Positions 55,801-63,881 of a stretch of 64,000 bases of DNA are shown piece after piece. The notes beneath the pieces were generated by a model that had not been told where the DNA came from, ran no database searches, and saw only the letters and a program-made list of their open reading frames with translations. Location of the stretch: the NCBI RefSeq assembly GCF_016745235.1, contig NZ_JAELVM010000003.1:682001-746000 (forward strand), read 5' to 3'. The stretch's first letter is position 1; the number at the start of each line of letters is the position of its first letter. The stretch comes from Chryseobacterium endalhagicum. Lineage in GTDB: Bacteria > Bacteroidota > Bacteroidia > Flavobacteriales > Weeksellaceae. The position numbers were made by a program, and so were the translations under genes.

Positions 55801-55841
55801 GAAAATTATTTAGGCTTTACTCCTTTGATATTAAAAACAGT

Positions 55842-56396
55842 TTATACATTCATTCTGTTTACAGAAAAATGTCCTTCATTGAGGTGAATAATTACTTTTT
55901 TTCCGTAATCGATTTGCAGCTTAAAAATGTTATTCAGAGGAAATTCTAAAACAGACTGAACGATCAGACGGATCACTCCGGCATGGGTAATAATTAAAAC
56001 TTGATCTGTTTTTTCTAAACCTTTGATCTCGTTCCAGAAATCCATTACACGGGCCTGCATGTCTAGAAGATTTTCACCGGACGGAGTTTTTATAGTAACA
56101 AAATCTTTGTACCAGGGATTGATTTCTTCTTCAGGAATATCTGTCCATTTTTTCATTTCCCAATCGCCAAAGTTCATTTCCCGGAGCCTTTCATCCGTTT
56201 TATAATTCAATTTAAAATATTCTGCTAAATGAGTACATCGCTGTGAAGGACTTGAAATAACCAGATCAAAAGTGTTACCGGGATTAGCCGCTTTAAAATC
56301 TTCAGCAAAATCTTTTCTTAACGGAATATCTGAAAAACCATAACACAGATTTTCAGGATTTTCTACAGCAGTATGACGGATCAGATGAATTTCCAT
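55842..56396 (-). CDS. cobC: Histidine phosphatase, CobC-like (alpha-ribazole phosphatase)
   Basis: 184 residues. Phosphoglycerate-mutase fold: catalytic LIRHTAVENP (RH motif), SSPSQRCTHLAEYF, the REMNFGDWEMK acid segment and LIITHAGVIRLI. Position after cobS and cobT supports alpha-ribazole phosphatase activity in the assembly of the cobalamin lower ligand. Its start overlaps the cobS end by 16 bp. Confidence 0.82.
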   Translation of the reverse strand: MEIHLIRHTAVENPENLCYGFSDIPLRKDFAEDFKAANPGNTFDLVISSPSQRCTHLAEYFKLNYKTDERLREMNFGDWEMKKWTDIPEEEINPWYKDFVTIKTPSGENLLDMQARVMDFWNEIKGLEKTDQVLIITHAGVIRLIVQSVLEFPLNNIFKLQIDYGKKVIIHLNEGHFSVNRMNV

Positions 56397-57163
56397 ACGA
56401 TGATTGTTCCTAAATAAAATAAAACTTCAGTTACCTGCTGAACCGCTCCCAGGCAGTCTCCGGTGTAGCCCCCAATATGTTTTTTGAAATACCAGCCCAA
56501 GCAGATTTTCCCGAAATAAGCCAGTGCAAAAGCAAAAACCAACCGCCAGTCCGGAATCAGAAGAAATGATACCAGGACACTTATAAAGCTTACTAGTAAA
56601 GACTTTTTATCAAGAGGTGTATTGGCTAAAGGTTTCGATTTGCTTACGTCTATATCCGTCACATACTGATGGGTGTAGATCATCGTTCCCGAAATAAACC
56701 GGCTTGCCGTATGAGCCAGAACAATAATACCGAGAACTTTAAGTAAATCTATATTTCCCAAAGCCTGAATACAAAAGAATTTCAGGGCAAATAGTAATAC
56801 AATCCCTACCGCTCCATAAGCTCCTACCCGGCTGTCTTTCATAATGGTAAGGATCTTTTCTTTTCCATAGCCACCGCCGAAACTGTCGCATACATCGGTA
56901 AAACCGTCTTCGTGAAACGCTCCGGTGAGGAGAACACTGGAAATCATCATGAGAACAATGGCAATATCAAGATTAAAAAGATGATAGGACAGATACAGAA
57001 CACCTGCATTGATGAGGCCTACCAGCAATCCTACCCAGGCAAAATATTTCTGCGACCGGTTCATGATGTCACTGGAGTACGGAACCGCAAAAGGAACAGG
57101 AATCCGGGTGAAAAACATAAGAGCCGTAGCGAAATAGATGAGTTCGTTTTTAATCAATTCCAT
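56381..57163 (-). CDS. cobS: Cobalamin synthase (adenosylcobinamide-GDP ribazoletransferase)
   Basis: 260 residues, polytopic inner-membrane protein. LIYFATALMFFTRIPVP at the start, the active-site GAFHEDGFTDVCDSFGGG and the following MKDSRVGAYGAVGIV are diagnostic; C-terminal GGYTGDCLGAVQQVTEVLFY. Joins AdoCbi-GDP and alpha-ribazole. It begins one base after cobT stops. Confidence 0.93.
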   Translation of the reverse strand: MELIKNELIYFATALMFFTRIPVPFAVPYSSDIMNRSQKYFAWVGLLVGLINAGVLYLSYHLFNLDIAIVLMMISSVLLTGAFHEDGFTDVCDSFGGGYGKEKILTIMKDSRVGAYGAVGIVLLFALKFFCIQALGNIDLLKVLGIIVLAHTASRFISGTMIYTHQYVTDIDVSKSKPLANTPLDKKSLLVSFISVLVSFLLIPDWRLVFAFALAYFGKICLGWYFKKHIGGYTGDCLGAVQQVTEVLFYLGTIIVWKFI

Positions 57164-58168
57164 TTATTCTTTATTTGAAACATGAGCATCTTCAAAACTT
57201 GACATTTCATTCAGGAAATTAACCGCACTTTGAATCAACGGATAGGCTAATGCACAACCTGTTCCTTCCCCTAAACGTAGATTAAGGTTCAACAGCGCTT
57301 TCTGTCCCAACAGTTCAAGAAGCTTCTGATGGGCATTTTCATCACTGACATGGCAAAAAATGCAGTTGTCCAGAATCTCAGGAATTTTCTTCCAGACTGC
57401 AGCAGCAGCCACACTGGCAATAAATCCATCAACCATGATCAGCATGTTTCTATGATAGGCTTCTTCCATGGCTCCCATCATCTGCACAATTTCCAGTCCG
57501 CCAAATGTCTGCGCAATTTCATCCGCAGTTTTCACATCGGGATATTTTTCAATGGCTTCTGATAAAACCTGAATTTTATGCAGCAACTGAATATCATTCA
57601 ACCCGGTTCCACGACCGATACAGCTGACAACCGGAAGATCAAAAAGCTTGCTCATCATCAGTGAAGATGCAGAGGTATTTCCGATTCCCATTTCTCCGAA
57701 ACCTATAATATTACATCCTGTTTTTATAATCTCCAATACCACAGATCTTCCGTTTTCCCGCGCTTGTTGATATTCCTCTGAAGTCATTGCCGGTTCCTGC
57801 AGGATATTACGGCTGGATTTCCGAATCTTTTTATCGATCAGCTCCAGACCTTCAGGAAAATCGAAATTCACTCCGGCATCCACAATCTTTATGGTTATCC
57901 CATGCTGTCTGCAAAAAACATTGATCGCCGCACCGCCACCCAGAAAATTCATCACCATCTGATAGGTAACTTCCTGTGGATAGGCACTTATGCCCGATGC
58001 CGCAATGCCATGATCTGCCGCAAAAACCACCATATGAGGATTGGAAAGTATGGGCGAAACCGTTTTCTGAACCATTCCTATTTTGTAAGCAAGGTTTTCT
58101 AGATGTCCCAAAGCACCCAAGGGCTTTGTCTTGAAATCTATTTTATGCTGTAATTCTTCTGTTAACAT
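57164..58168 (-). CDS. cobT: Nicotinate-nucleotide--dimethylbenzimidazole phosphoribosyltransferase
   Basis: 334 residues from Met at 58168 (MLTEELQHKIDFKTKPLGAL). The longer frame to 58267 runs into spacer repeats. Motifs: FAADHGIAASGISAYPQEVT, GEMGIGNTSASSLM, and the C-terminal RLGEGTGCALAYPLI with the catalytic Glu. Activates dimethylbenzimidazole for cobalamin. No cobU or corrin-ring genes are seen here, so this looks like salvage. No cobalamin riboswitch was recognised upstream. Confidence 0.93.
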   Translation of the reverse strand: MLTEELQHKIDFKTKPLGALGHLENLAYKIGMVQKTVSPILSNPHMVVFAADHGIAASGISAYPQEVTYQMVMNFLGGGAAINVFCRQHGITIKIVDAGVNFDFPEGLELIDKKIRKSSRNILQEPAMTSEEYQQARENGRSVVLEIIKTGCNIIGFGEMGIGNTSASSLMMSKLFDLPVVSCIGRGTGLNDIQLLHKIQVLSEAIEKYPDVKTADEIAQTFGGLEIVQMMGAMEEAYHRNMLIMVDGFIASVAAAAVWKKIPEILDNCIFCHVSDENAHQKLLELLGQKALLNLNLRLGEGTGCALAYPLIQSAVNFLNEMSSFEDAHVSNKE

Positions 58169-58241
58169 TGATGTGTACGTAGTTTTGGTTGAGTAGTAAA
58201 GTTGCAATAATAGTGAAATTAGGGATAAATTCAAGATTTTA

Positions 58242-58270
58242 CTGGTGGCTTCGAGGTCCTCAGCCACCAG
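58242..58270. repeat. Strong hairpin before cobT
   Basis: CTGGTGGCT (58242-58250) and AGCCACCAG (58262-58270) with an inner GAGG/CCTC pair. Resembles the GGCGGCC-TTC hairpins used as terminators elsewhere in the window, but has no T-tract. In the cobT leader on the minus strand. Confidence 0.65.
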
Positions 58271-58279
58271 ATATTTGTC

Positions 58280-58560
<281 letters not shown>

Positions 58561-58569
58561 AGCAAAGCA

Positions 58570-58604
58570 ACGCAAAAACACTGCGCACTCCCACCTTTAC
58601 TTTG
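58570..58604 (+). promoter_or_regulatory. Promoter/operator ACGCA-N7-TGCGC before RlaP gene
   Basis: Dyad 58570-58586, then exactly 10 bp, then TTACTTTG (58597-58604) and the start codon 17 nt on. Identical to the copy at 59587 over the 19 bases from ACGCAAAAACAC to TGCGCAC. Confidence 0.85.
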
Positions 58605-58621
58605 CATTAAAATTAAACAAA

Positions 58622-59365
58622 ATGACACCAAAAATAGTAGAAAAAATAAGAGAAATAGAGGCTGAACGAGGGATAGAAGTCCTTCTGGCCGTGGAATCCG
58701 GAAGCAGGGCCTGGGGTTTTGCTTCTCCGGATAGCGATTATGATATACGTTTTATCTACCGTCATGAAAAAGACTGGTATCTTTCTCCGTGGGATAAAGA
58801 TGAGACGATAGAATTCATGACTGAAGATGATCTGGACGGCTCCGGATGGGATCTCCGCAAGACTTTTCATCTGCTGTTGAAATCGAATGCAGCTTTATTG
58901 AGCTGGTTTTATTCTCCAATCGTTTATAAGGAAAATACAAGGTTTACAGAGCTGTTTACTCCTTTGGCAGATGCCTGTTTTTCTCCGGTAGCGGTTTCTT
59001 ATCATTATCTGAGTATGAGCAAAAAATATCTGGAAGCCTGCAGAAATGATGAAGTGAAACTGAAAAGTTATTTTTACTGTCTGAGAACCGCACTGACGGG
59101 AAAATGGATCATAGAAAAAGGAACGGTTCCGCCTGTTTTATTCAGTGATCTGCTTGTTTTAACGGATGATTATACCCGGAAAAAGATAGAAGACCTTGTT
59201 GCTCTGAAAGCGACCAAAGGTGAATCTTATTACCATCCGAATGATTGGGAACTGTTTGGATTTCTTGAGAAAACGGTTTTGGAAAACGAAGAGAAGTCTA
59301 AAAGTCTTGGAAGTGGAAAAACGGATAAAAATGAGATGGAGAGGGTTTTTAGGGAGATCTTGTGA
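58622..59365 (+). CDS. RlaP-type nucleotidyltransferase (RNA-repair polymerase-beta family)
   Basis: 247 residues. Polymerase-beta fold active site VESGSRAWGFASPDSDYDIR (GS...D-x-D), followed by FIYRHEKDWYLS and LLKSNAALLSWFYSPIVY. This fits the RlaP family named for association with RNA repair. Likely adds nucleotides or nucleotidyl groups to RNA ends or to a protein; substrate unknown. It has its own copy of the island promoter and is followed by a terminator, so it forms a single-gene unit of the regulon. Confidence 0.85.
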   Translation: MTPKIVEKIREIEAERGIEVLLAVESGSRAWGFASPDSDYDIRFIYRHEKDWYLSPWDKDETIEFMTEDDLDGSGWDLRKTFHLLLKSNAALLSWFYSPIVYKENTRFTELFTPLADACFSPVAVSYHYLSMSKKYLEACRNDEVKLKSYFYCLRTALTGKWIIEKGTVPPVLFSDLLVLTDDYTRKKIEDLVALKATKGESYYHPNDWELFGFLEKTVLENEEKSKSLGSGKTDKNEMERVFREIL

Positions 59366-59442
59366 GTGATGAGTTAAAAGTGATGAATGATGAGTTATGT
59401 GAAAAATTAGACTTGTTCACTCAAATTTGAGTTTGTATAAAA

Positions 59443-59470
59443 AAGTTCCTTTTGTAAGGGGCTTTTTTTT
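59443..59470 (+). terminator. Terminator after first RlaP gene
   Basis: AAGTTCCTT / AAGGGGCTT with two G-T pairs, loop TTGT, then eight T. The rest of 59366-59586 is AT-rich spacer, with an A14 run near 59505 and no gene. Confidence 0.75.
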
Positions 59471-59586
59471 ATTGGTATAGGTTTTCAAATTCACTCAAAA
59501 TAAAAAAAAAAAAAAACAAATTGAAAATCAATAATTTATGTAAATATTTATCTTTTTTTTCAATTATTTTCCATTAAAAAATTGCT

Positions 59587-59621
59587 ACGCAAAAACACTG
59601 CGCACATGCTCCCTTACTTTG
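59587..59621 (+). promoter_or_regulatory. Promoter/operator ACGCA-N7-TGCGC before tRNA-like RNA 1
   Basis: Dyad 59587-59603, 10-bp gap, TTACTTTG at 59614-59621; the RNA begins 17 nt later, leaving a short 5' leader. Same layout as at rtcB and 58570. Confidence 0.85.
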
Positions 59622-59637
59622 CATCATCAAACAACAA

Positions 59638-59773
59638 GGAAGCTGTAGCTCAGTTGGTAGAGCAACGTAAAAACACTTTATACTAATTTTAATCTGCTTT
59701 GGCAGGTGTGTTCCATAAAGTTACTTCGCCTTTTAAGCCGTATGCCGCCGGTTCGAGCCCGGCCAGCTTCCCA
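59638..59773 (+). ncRNA. tRNA-like RNA 1 with anticodon arm replaced by structured insert
   Basis: 136 nt. The acceptor can form 8 bp, GGAAGCTG (59638-59645) with CAGCTTCC (59764-59771), and the sequence reads CCA at 59771-59773. T8-A9, D arm GCTCAGTTGGTAGAGC and T arm GCCGG-TTCGAGC-CCGGC are canonical. Between D and T arms lie 83 nt instead of about 22: a 3-bp remnant of an anticodon stem (ACG/CGT), a distal stem ACTTTAT/ATAAAGT, and an inner hairpin CTGC-TTTG-GCAG. No anticodon. Placed right before the Ro60-like gene, like bacterial Y RNAs, some of which mimic tRNA, but with acceptor ends at the 5' and 3' termini. Confidence 0.87.
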
Positions 59774-59777
59774 GATT

Positions 59778-59845
59778 GAAGCGGTGTGAGATTTAGGTTA
59801 CTTCGATTCCAAACAAAAAAGCCTTAATCAATTTTAAACCGCTTC
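59778..59845 (+). ncRNA. Stem-loop echoing the tRNA-like insert, upstream of Ro60 gene
   Basis: GAAGCGGT (59778-59785) pairs with ACCGCTTC (59838-59845). Inside, GGTGTG, then 9-10 nt, then TTACTTCG repeats the order found in the insert of tRNA-like RNA 1 (59705-59728), and AAGCC follows in both. It may be a second Y-like RNA domain or a control element of the TROVE gene. Confidence 0.6.
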
Positions 59846-59873
59846 TTTTATATTAATTTAAAAAACTAAGAAT

Positions 59874-61250
59874 ATGTCAAAATTTAACACAAGAAAAACT
59901 GGGTTTGACTCCGGCATCATCGCTGGAAACTTGACAGATAAAGCAGGAAAATACTCAGATTATGAACTATTGAGAAGAGTCACTCTTGCCAATATGCTTT
60001 TTGAATCCAACTATTACCAGTCTGCAGATGAGATCATGAAACAGATTGAAGACCTTTGCTATAAAGTAGCGGGTGAAAAAATCATTGAACTGGCTTTGGA
60101 GTGCCGTTTTGAACAGAAATTAAGACATACACCGCTATGGCTGTTGATTCTTGCCAGTGAAATTCATGATGTTTCCGTGAAAGATGCTTTGGCCAGAATT
60201 GCCAACAGACCGGATATGACCATTGATGTTCTTCAGATGCTAAAGGTGAGAAACGGTTCATATAAAATGTCAAAATCCATTAAAAAAGGTTTGGCTAAAG
60301 CGTTCGATAACTATGATGAATACCAGATCGCCAAGTATAGAAAAAGCAATATGGAAATGTCTCTGGTAGACGTAGTGAATCTGGTACATCCTAAACCAAC
60401 CGCCAAAAATGAACAGGCTTTGAAAGGACTTGTTGCAGATACGCTACAGCCAGCCAATACCTGGGAAACAGCCCTGTCACAAGGTGCTGATAAAAAAGCG
60501 ACTTTTGAAAGAATGATCGGTGAAAAAAGTCTGGGTTCTCTGGCGATCCTGAGAAACCTTAGAAATATGACGGAAGCAGGACTTTCAAGAGAATATATCA
60601 GAACTGCCTTATCACAGGTGAACAGCTATTGGTTAACGCCTCTGAACTTCCTGGCCGCTCAGAGAAATGCACCGGATTATACCGCTGCAATTGATGAAGC
60701 CATGGAAAAATGTTTCGTACAGGAAAAGATCAAAGGAACCACCATTCTGGCGATTGATGTTTCCGGAAGTATGGGATCTGTGACGTCCTCCAATTCAAAG
60801 TTTTCAAGAATGGATCTGGCATTTGCCATGGCAGCTGCGGGTTCTTATATTTTTGAAGATCTTATCCTTGTATTCACTGCCGGAAGCGATGGTGAGAGAA
60901 AAGGTAAGCATATGATCTGGAACGGATCGAAAGGTTTGGGACTGTTCACTAATTATAGCAAAATTTCCCTTGAAATGGGAGGTGGTGGTATTTTCACGTA
61001 TCAGCTGTGTGAATGGCTGAAGGAGAACGGTTATGCCAAAAATGCCGAAAGACTGGTCGTAATTTCTGATAGTCAGGATATCGACGCTCATTACGGACTG
61101 GATAGAAAACCGGATACTTCACCGTATAAAGCCTCTTATATCATTGATATCTCAACGCAAACCCACGGTATAAAAACCGGAAACTGGACGGCTGAGATCA
61201 ACGGATGGAGTGATAAAGTATTTCATTATATTAAAGCTCTGGAAAACTGA
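59874..61250 (+). CDS. rsr: Ro60/Rsr-like TROVE and vWA-domain protein
   Basis: 458 residues. The N-terminal TROVE domain is built of helical pairs (LLRRVTLANMLFESNYYQS, FEQKLRHTPLWLLILASEI, LGSLAILRNLRNMTEAGL) that form an RNA-binding ring. The C-terminal vWA domain has the MIDAS DVSGSMGSV. Ro60 orthologues bind Y RNA and misfolded RNA and act with exonucleases or repair enzymes. It is shorter than human Ro60 (538) and close to other bacterial forms. Directly downstream of the tRNA-like RNA, mirroring rsr-Y RNA loci. Confidence 0.9.
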   Translation: MSKFNTRKTGFDSGIIAGNLTDKAGKYSDYELLRRVTLANMLFESNYYQSADEIMKQIEDLCYKVAGEKIIELALECRFEQKLRHTPLWLLILASEIHDVSVKDALARIANRPDMTIDVLQMLKVRNGSYKMSKSIKKGLAKAFDNYDEYQIAKYRKSNMEMSLVDVVNLVHPKPTAKNEQALKGLVADTLQPANTWETALSQGADKKATFERMIGEKSLGSLAILRNLRNMTEAGLSREYIRTALSQVNSYWLTPLNFLAAQRNAPDYTAAIDEAMEKCFVQEKIKGTTILAIDVSGSMGSVTSSNSKFSRMDLAFAMAAAGSYIFEDLILVFTAGSDGERKGKHMIWNGSKGLGLFTNYSKISLEMGGGGIFTYQLCEWLKENGYAKNAERLVVISDSQDIDAHYGLDRKPDTSPYKASYIIDISTQTHGIKTGNWTAEINGWSDKVFHYIKALEN

Positions 61251-61269
61251 TGGTTTTCCGGAGTTTTTT
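61237..61269 (+). terminator. Terminator overlapping the rsr stop codon
   Basis: CTCTGGAAAAC (61237-61247) pairs with GTTTTCCGGAG (61253-61263), one T-G, then TTTTTT. The TGA stop forms part of the loop. Would reduce expression of the three genes downstream. Confidence 0.8.
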
Positions 61270-61303
61270 ACTGTAACAAATTAACTGTTTAAATAGTAAC
61301 ACA

Positions 61304-61738
61304 ATGGAGATGATTATTTTTATCGGAATCCCTGCCAGCGGAAAAAGTTCTTTGTATAAGGATATTTTTTTCAATACACATATCAGGATCAGCATGGATC
61401 TTCTTAATACGAGAAATAAGGAAGGAAAACTGCTTCGGTATTGTTTTGAAACACAATCCAAAATGGTTATCGATAATACTAATATCACAAAAGAAGACCG
61501 TAAAAAATATATAAAACTGGCAAAACAAAATAAATATAAAGTTGTAGGATATTATTTTGAAAGTAATATTTCGGATGCTTTGGAAAGAAATAAATACCGT
61601 AAAGATACCATTAATGAAGCCGGTATAAAATCAAAATATAAGGAACTGGAAAAGCCTCTCTATGAAGAAGGTTTTGATCATATCCATACTGTAAAAATTA
61701 TAGATAATAAATTTATAATCAGCCCTTATGAAATTTGA
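61304..61738 (+). CDS. Small P-loop polynucleotide kinase-like protein
   Basis: 144 residues. Walker A IFIGIPASGKSSLYKD, an ISMDLLN Asp motif, VIDNTNITKEDRKKYIKLAK and GYYFESNISDALERNKYR (Arg of the lid) follow the pattern of the kinase domain of Pnkp and T4 polynucleotide kinase. It probably phosphorylates 5'-OH RNA ends. The end overlaps the Thg1 start by 11 bp, so the two are translationally coupled. Confidence 0.85.
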   Translation: MEMIIFIGIPASGKSSLYKDIFFNTHIRISMDLLNTRNKEGKLLRYCFETQSKMVIDNTNITKEDRKKYIKLAKQNKYKVVGYYFESNISDALERNKYRKDTINEAGIKSKYKELEKPLYEEGFDHIHTVKIIDNKFIISPYEI

Positions 61739-62489
61739 AGAAATTGAAATCTTAATGAGGAAAAATGAAATCTTATCCGAGCAGTATATTCTTCCCGGAA
61801 ATTTTATCATCGTAAGATTAGACGGAAAAGGTTTTACGAAACTCACCAAAGAAAAACTGAATCTTGAAAAACCTTTTGATGAAAGATTTCATCAGGCTAT
61901 GACAGCAACAACGCAACATCTCTTCACTGTAGGATTTAGAGTATTGTATGGCTACACGCAGAGCGACGAGATTTCGCTATTAATTCACAGAGATGAAAAT
62001 ACATTCAGTAGAAAAATAAGAAAATTCAACTCAGTTTTAGCAGGAGAAGCAAGTGCGTTTTTCAGTTTACAGTTTCAGCAACTCTGTGTTTTCGACTGCA
62101 GGACGATCGCGATCCCTAACCATGATATGATTCTGGATTATTTCTGCTGGAGACAGGAAGATTCTCACCGGAATTCTCTTTCTGCCTATTGCTACTGGAC
62201 TATGATAAAAAATAATTTCACCGCAAAACAGGCTACTGCAAAAATTGAAAAAATGTCACAATCAGATAAAAATGAATTGCTTTTTCAGTTCGGAATCAAT
62301 TATAATAATCTCCCGCTATGGCAAAAACGTGGTGTAGGCATTTATAGTAAAGTAGTAACGAAAGAGGGTTTTAATCCTTTAACACAAATGACTTCACAAT
62401 GTTTGAGAAATGAGCTGTATCATGAAAAAGATTTACCGATAAGAGAAGATTATAGATTATTTTTGAAAGATATTCTGAAGATAAAATAA
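61728..62489 (+). CDS. Thg1-family 3'-5' polymerase (tRNA-His guanylyltransferase-like)
   Basis: 253 residues. Palm-domain motifs FIIVRLDGKGFTKLTKE (metal Asp) and YGYTQSDEISLLIHR (second acidic pair), plus DCRTIAIP and WRQEDSHRNSLSAYCYW, match Thg1-like proteins. Thg1 adds G to the 5' end of tRNA-His; bacterial Thg1-like proteins repair 5'-truncated tRNAs in the 3'-5' direction. It sits in one operon with a tRNA-like RNA whose acceptor has an extra G:C pair. Confidence 0.92.
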   Translation: MKFEEIEILMRKNEILSEQYILPGNFIIVRLDGKGFTKLTKEKLNLEKPFDERFHQAMTATTQHLFTVGFRVLYGYTQSDEISLLIHRDENTFSRKIRKFNSVLAGEASAFFSLQFQQLCVFDCRTIAIPNHDMILDYFCWRQEDSHRNSLSAYCYWTMIKNNFTAKQATAKIEKMSQSDKNELLFQFGINYNNLPLWQKRGVGIYSKVVTKEGFNPLTQMTSQCLRNELYHEKDLPIREDYRLFLKDILKIK

Positions 62490-62497
62490 AAGTTATC

Positions 62498-63556
62498 ATG
62501 ACCATCCAGCACCTGAAAAACCAAAACCTCATCCTCTTCGAAACCATTTCCGGGAGTCGCTCATTCGGGCTGGCGACGGAAAATTCGGATACGGATATCC
62601 GTGGGGTTTATTATCTGCCGAAAGAAGATTTTTTCGGACTGAACTATATTCCGCAAATCTCCAACGAAACCAACGATATTACTTATTACGAAATCGGAAG
62701 ATTTATAGAACTCTTACAGAAAAACAACCCGAATATCCTTGAAGTACTGGCGAGCCCGGAAGATTGTGTACTGCAAAAACATGCGGTAATGGACAGTCTG
62801 CGTACCGAAGATTTCCTTTCGAAATTATGTAAAGATACTTTCGCCGGATATGCTGTTTCACAGATTAAAAAAGCAAAAGGACTGAATAAAAAAATTCTTA
62901 ATCCCATAGAAAAAGAAAGAAAATCTATTCTCGATTTCTGCTTCGTTCTTGAAGATCAGGGATCCGTTCCTCTGAAAAAATGGCTTGCCGGGAACGGAAA
63001 AGTTCAGGAGAAATGCGGACTGATCAGTATCGGAAATACGCATGGGATGTATGCGCTGTTTTATGATGAATCGGAAGCTTTGGGGTATAAAGGAATTATT
63101 CAGCAGGAGGAAGCCAACCAGGTTTCGGTATCGCCGGTTCCTAAAGATGAAAAACCGGATGCTTATCTTTCCTGCAATCTGGATGCCTATTCCACGTACT
63201 GCAAAGATTACCGGGAATACTGGAAATGGGTTTCTGAGCGTAATGAAGACCGTTATAATGTCAATCAGACGCATGGCCAGAACTACGACAGCAAAAATAT
63301 GATGCATACCATCCGCCTGCTGCAGTCCTGCGAACATATTTTTAGAACAGATTCTCTGCAGATCCGTGTAGACAACAGGGAAGAATTACTCGATATCAAA
63401 GCCGGAAACTGGTCCTATGAAGCGGTTATGCAAAAGGCGCAAGACCTGATAGCATCTATAGACCATTACCACTCGGCCTCTACCCTTCCTGATTATCCGG
63501 ATGTAAAAAAGACAGAGAAAATTTTAATTGAGATACGGGAGAATTTATACCGCTAA
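62498..63556 (+). CDS. Second RlaP-type nucleotidyltransferase
   Basis: 352 residues. Active site ISGSRSFGLATENSDTDIRG, then VYYLPKEDFFGL and EIGRFIELLQKNNPNILEVL; longer than the first RlaP protein, with an extra helical C-terminal domain (HTIRLLQSCEHIF). It starts 8 bp after thg1, so it is the last gene of the tRNA-like RNA / rsr / kinase / thg1 unit. Likely an RNA-end nucleotidyltransferase; substrate unknown. Confidence 0.88.
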   Translation: MTIQHLKNQNLILFETISGSRSFGLATENSDTDIRGVYYLPKEDFFGLNYIPQISNETNDITYYEIGRFIELLQKNNPNILEVLASPEDCVLQKHAVMDSLRTEDFLSKLCKDTFAGYAVSQIKKAKGLNKKILNPIEKERKSILDFCFVLEDQGSVPLKKWLAGNGKVQEKCGLISIGNTHGMYALFYDESEALGYKGIIQQEEANQVSVSPVPKDEKPDAYLSCNLDAYSTYCKDYREYWKWVSERNEDRYNVNQTHGQNYDSKNMMHTIRLLQSCEHIFRTDSLQIRVDNREELLDIKAGNWSYEAVMQKAQDLIASIDHYHSASTLPDYPDVKKTEKILIEIRENLYR

Positions 63557-63881
63557 GCCTTATTTTAGAGCCTGTTTAAATTTCTAAGTTTGATTTTTTG
63601 CATAACATTCAATTCTTTAAAAAGATTTTAATTGTTCTCGCAGATGCCACAGATTGAGCAGATTTTTTTTTTACACATAACAAGCTGTGTCAAATTAAAC
63701 CTTATAGGTTTTAAAGCTCCTGCATATTAAAACCTATAAGGTTTAGTCCCTTTATAAAATCAGCTTAAAATCAGCGTCCTTTGCAAAATCAGCGAGAGAA
63801 AAACACTCACAAACAAATGTAAAAACTAATTTATTTTTAACCATTAAGATTTAGGTTTAGTGGTTTAAGTATTTTCCAAAA
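63557..63881. other. Repeat-rich spacer, palindrome copy 3
   Basis: Contains AAACCTTATAGGTTTT and AAAACCTATAAGGTTT (63697-63744) separated by an extra 15-nt loop, and words such as AAAATCAGCGAGAGAAAAAC and TTAACCATTAAGATTT. No gene. Confidence 0.65.

Noticed and set aside
59638..59773. Ordinary tRNA interrupted by a self-splicing intron
   Set aside because: The insert is far too short for a group I or II intron and no anticodon is restored by removing the central hairpin.
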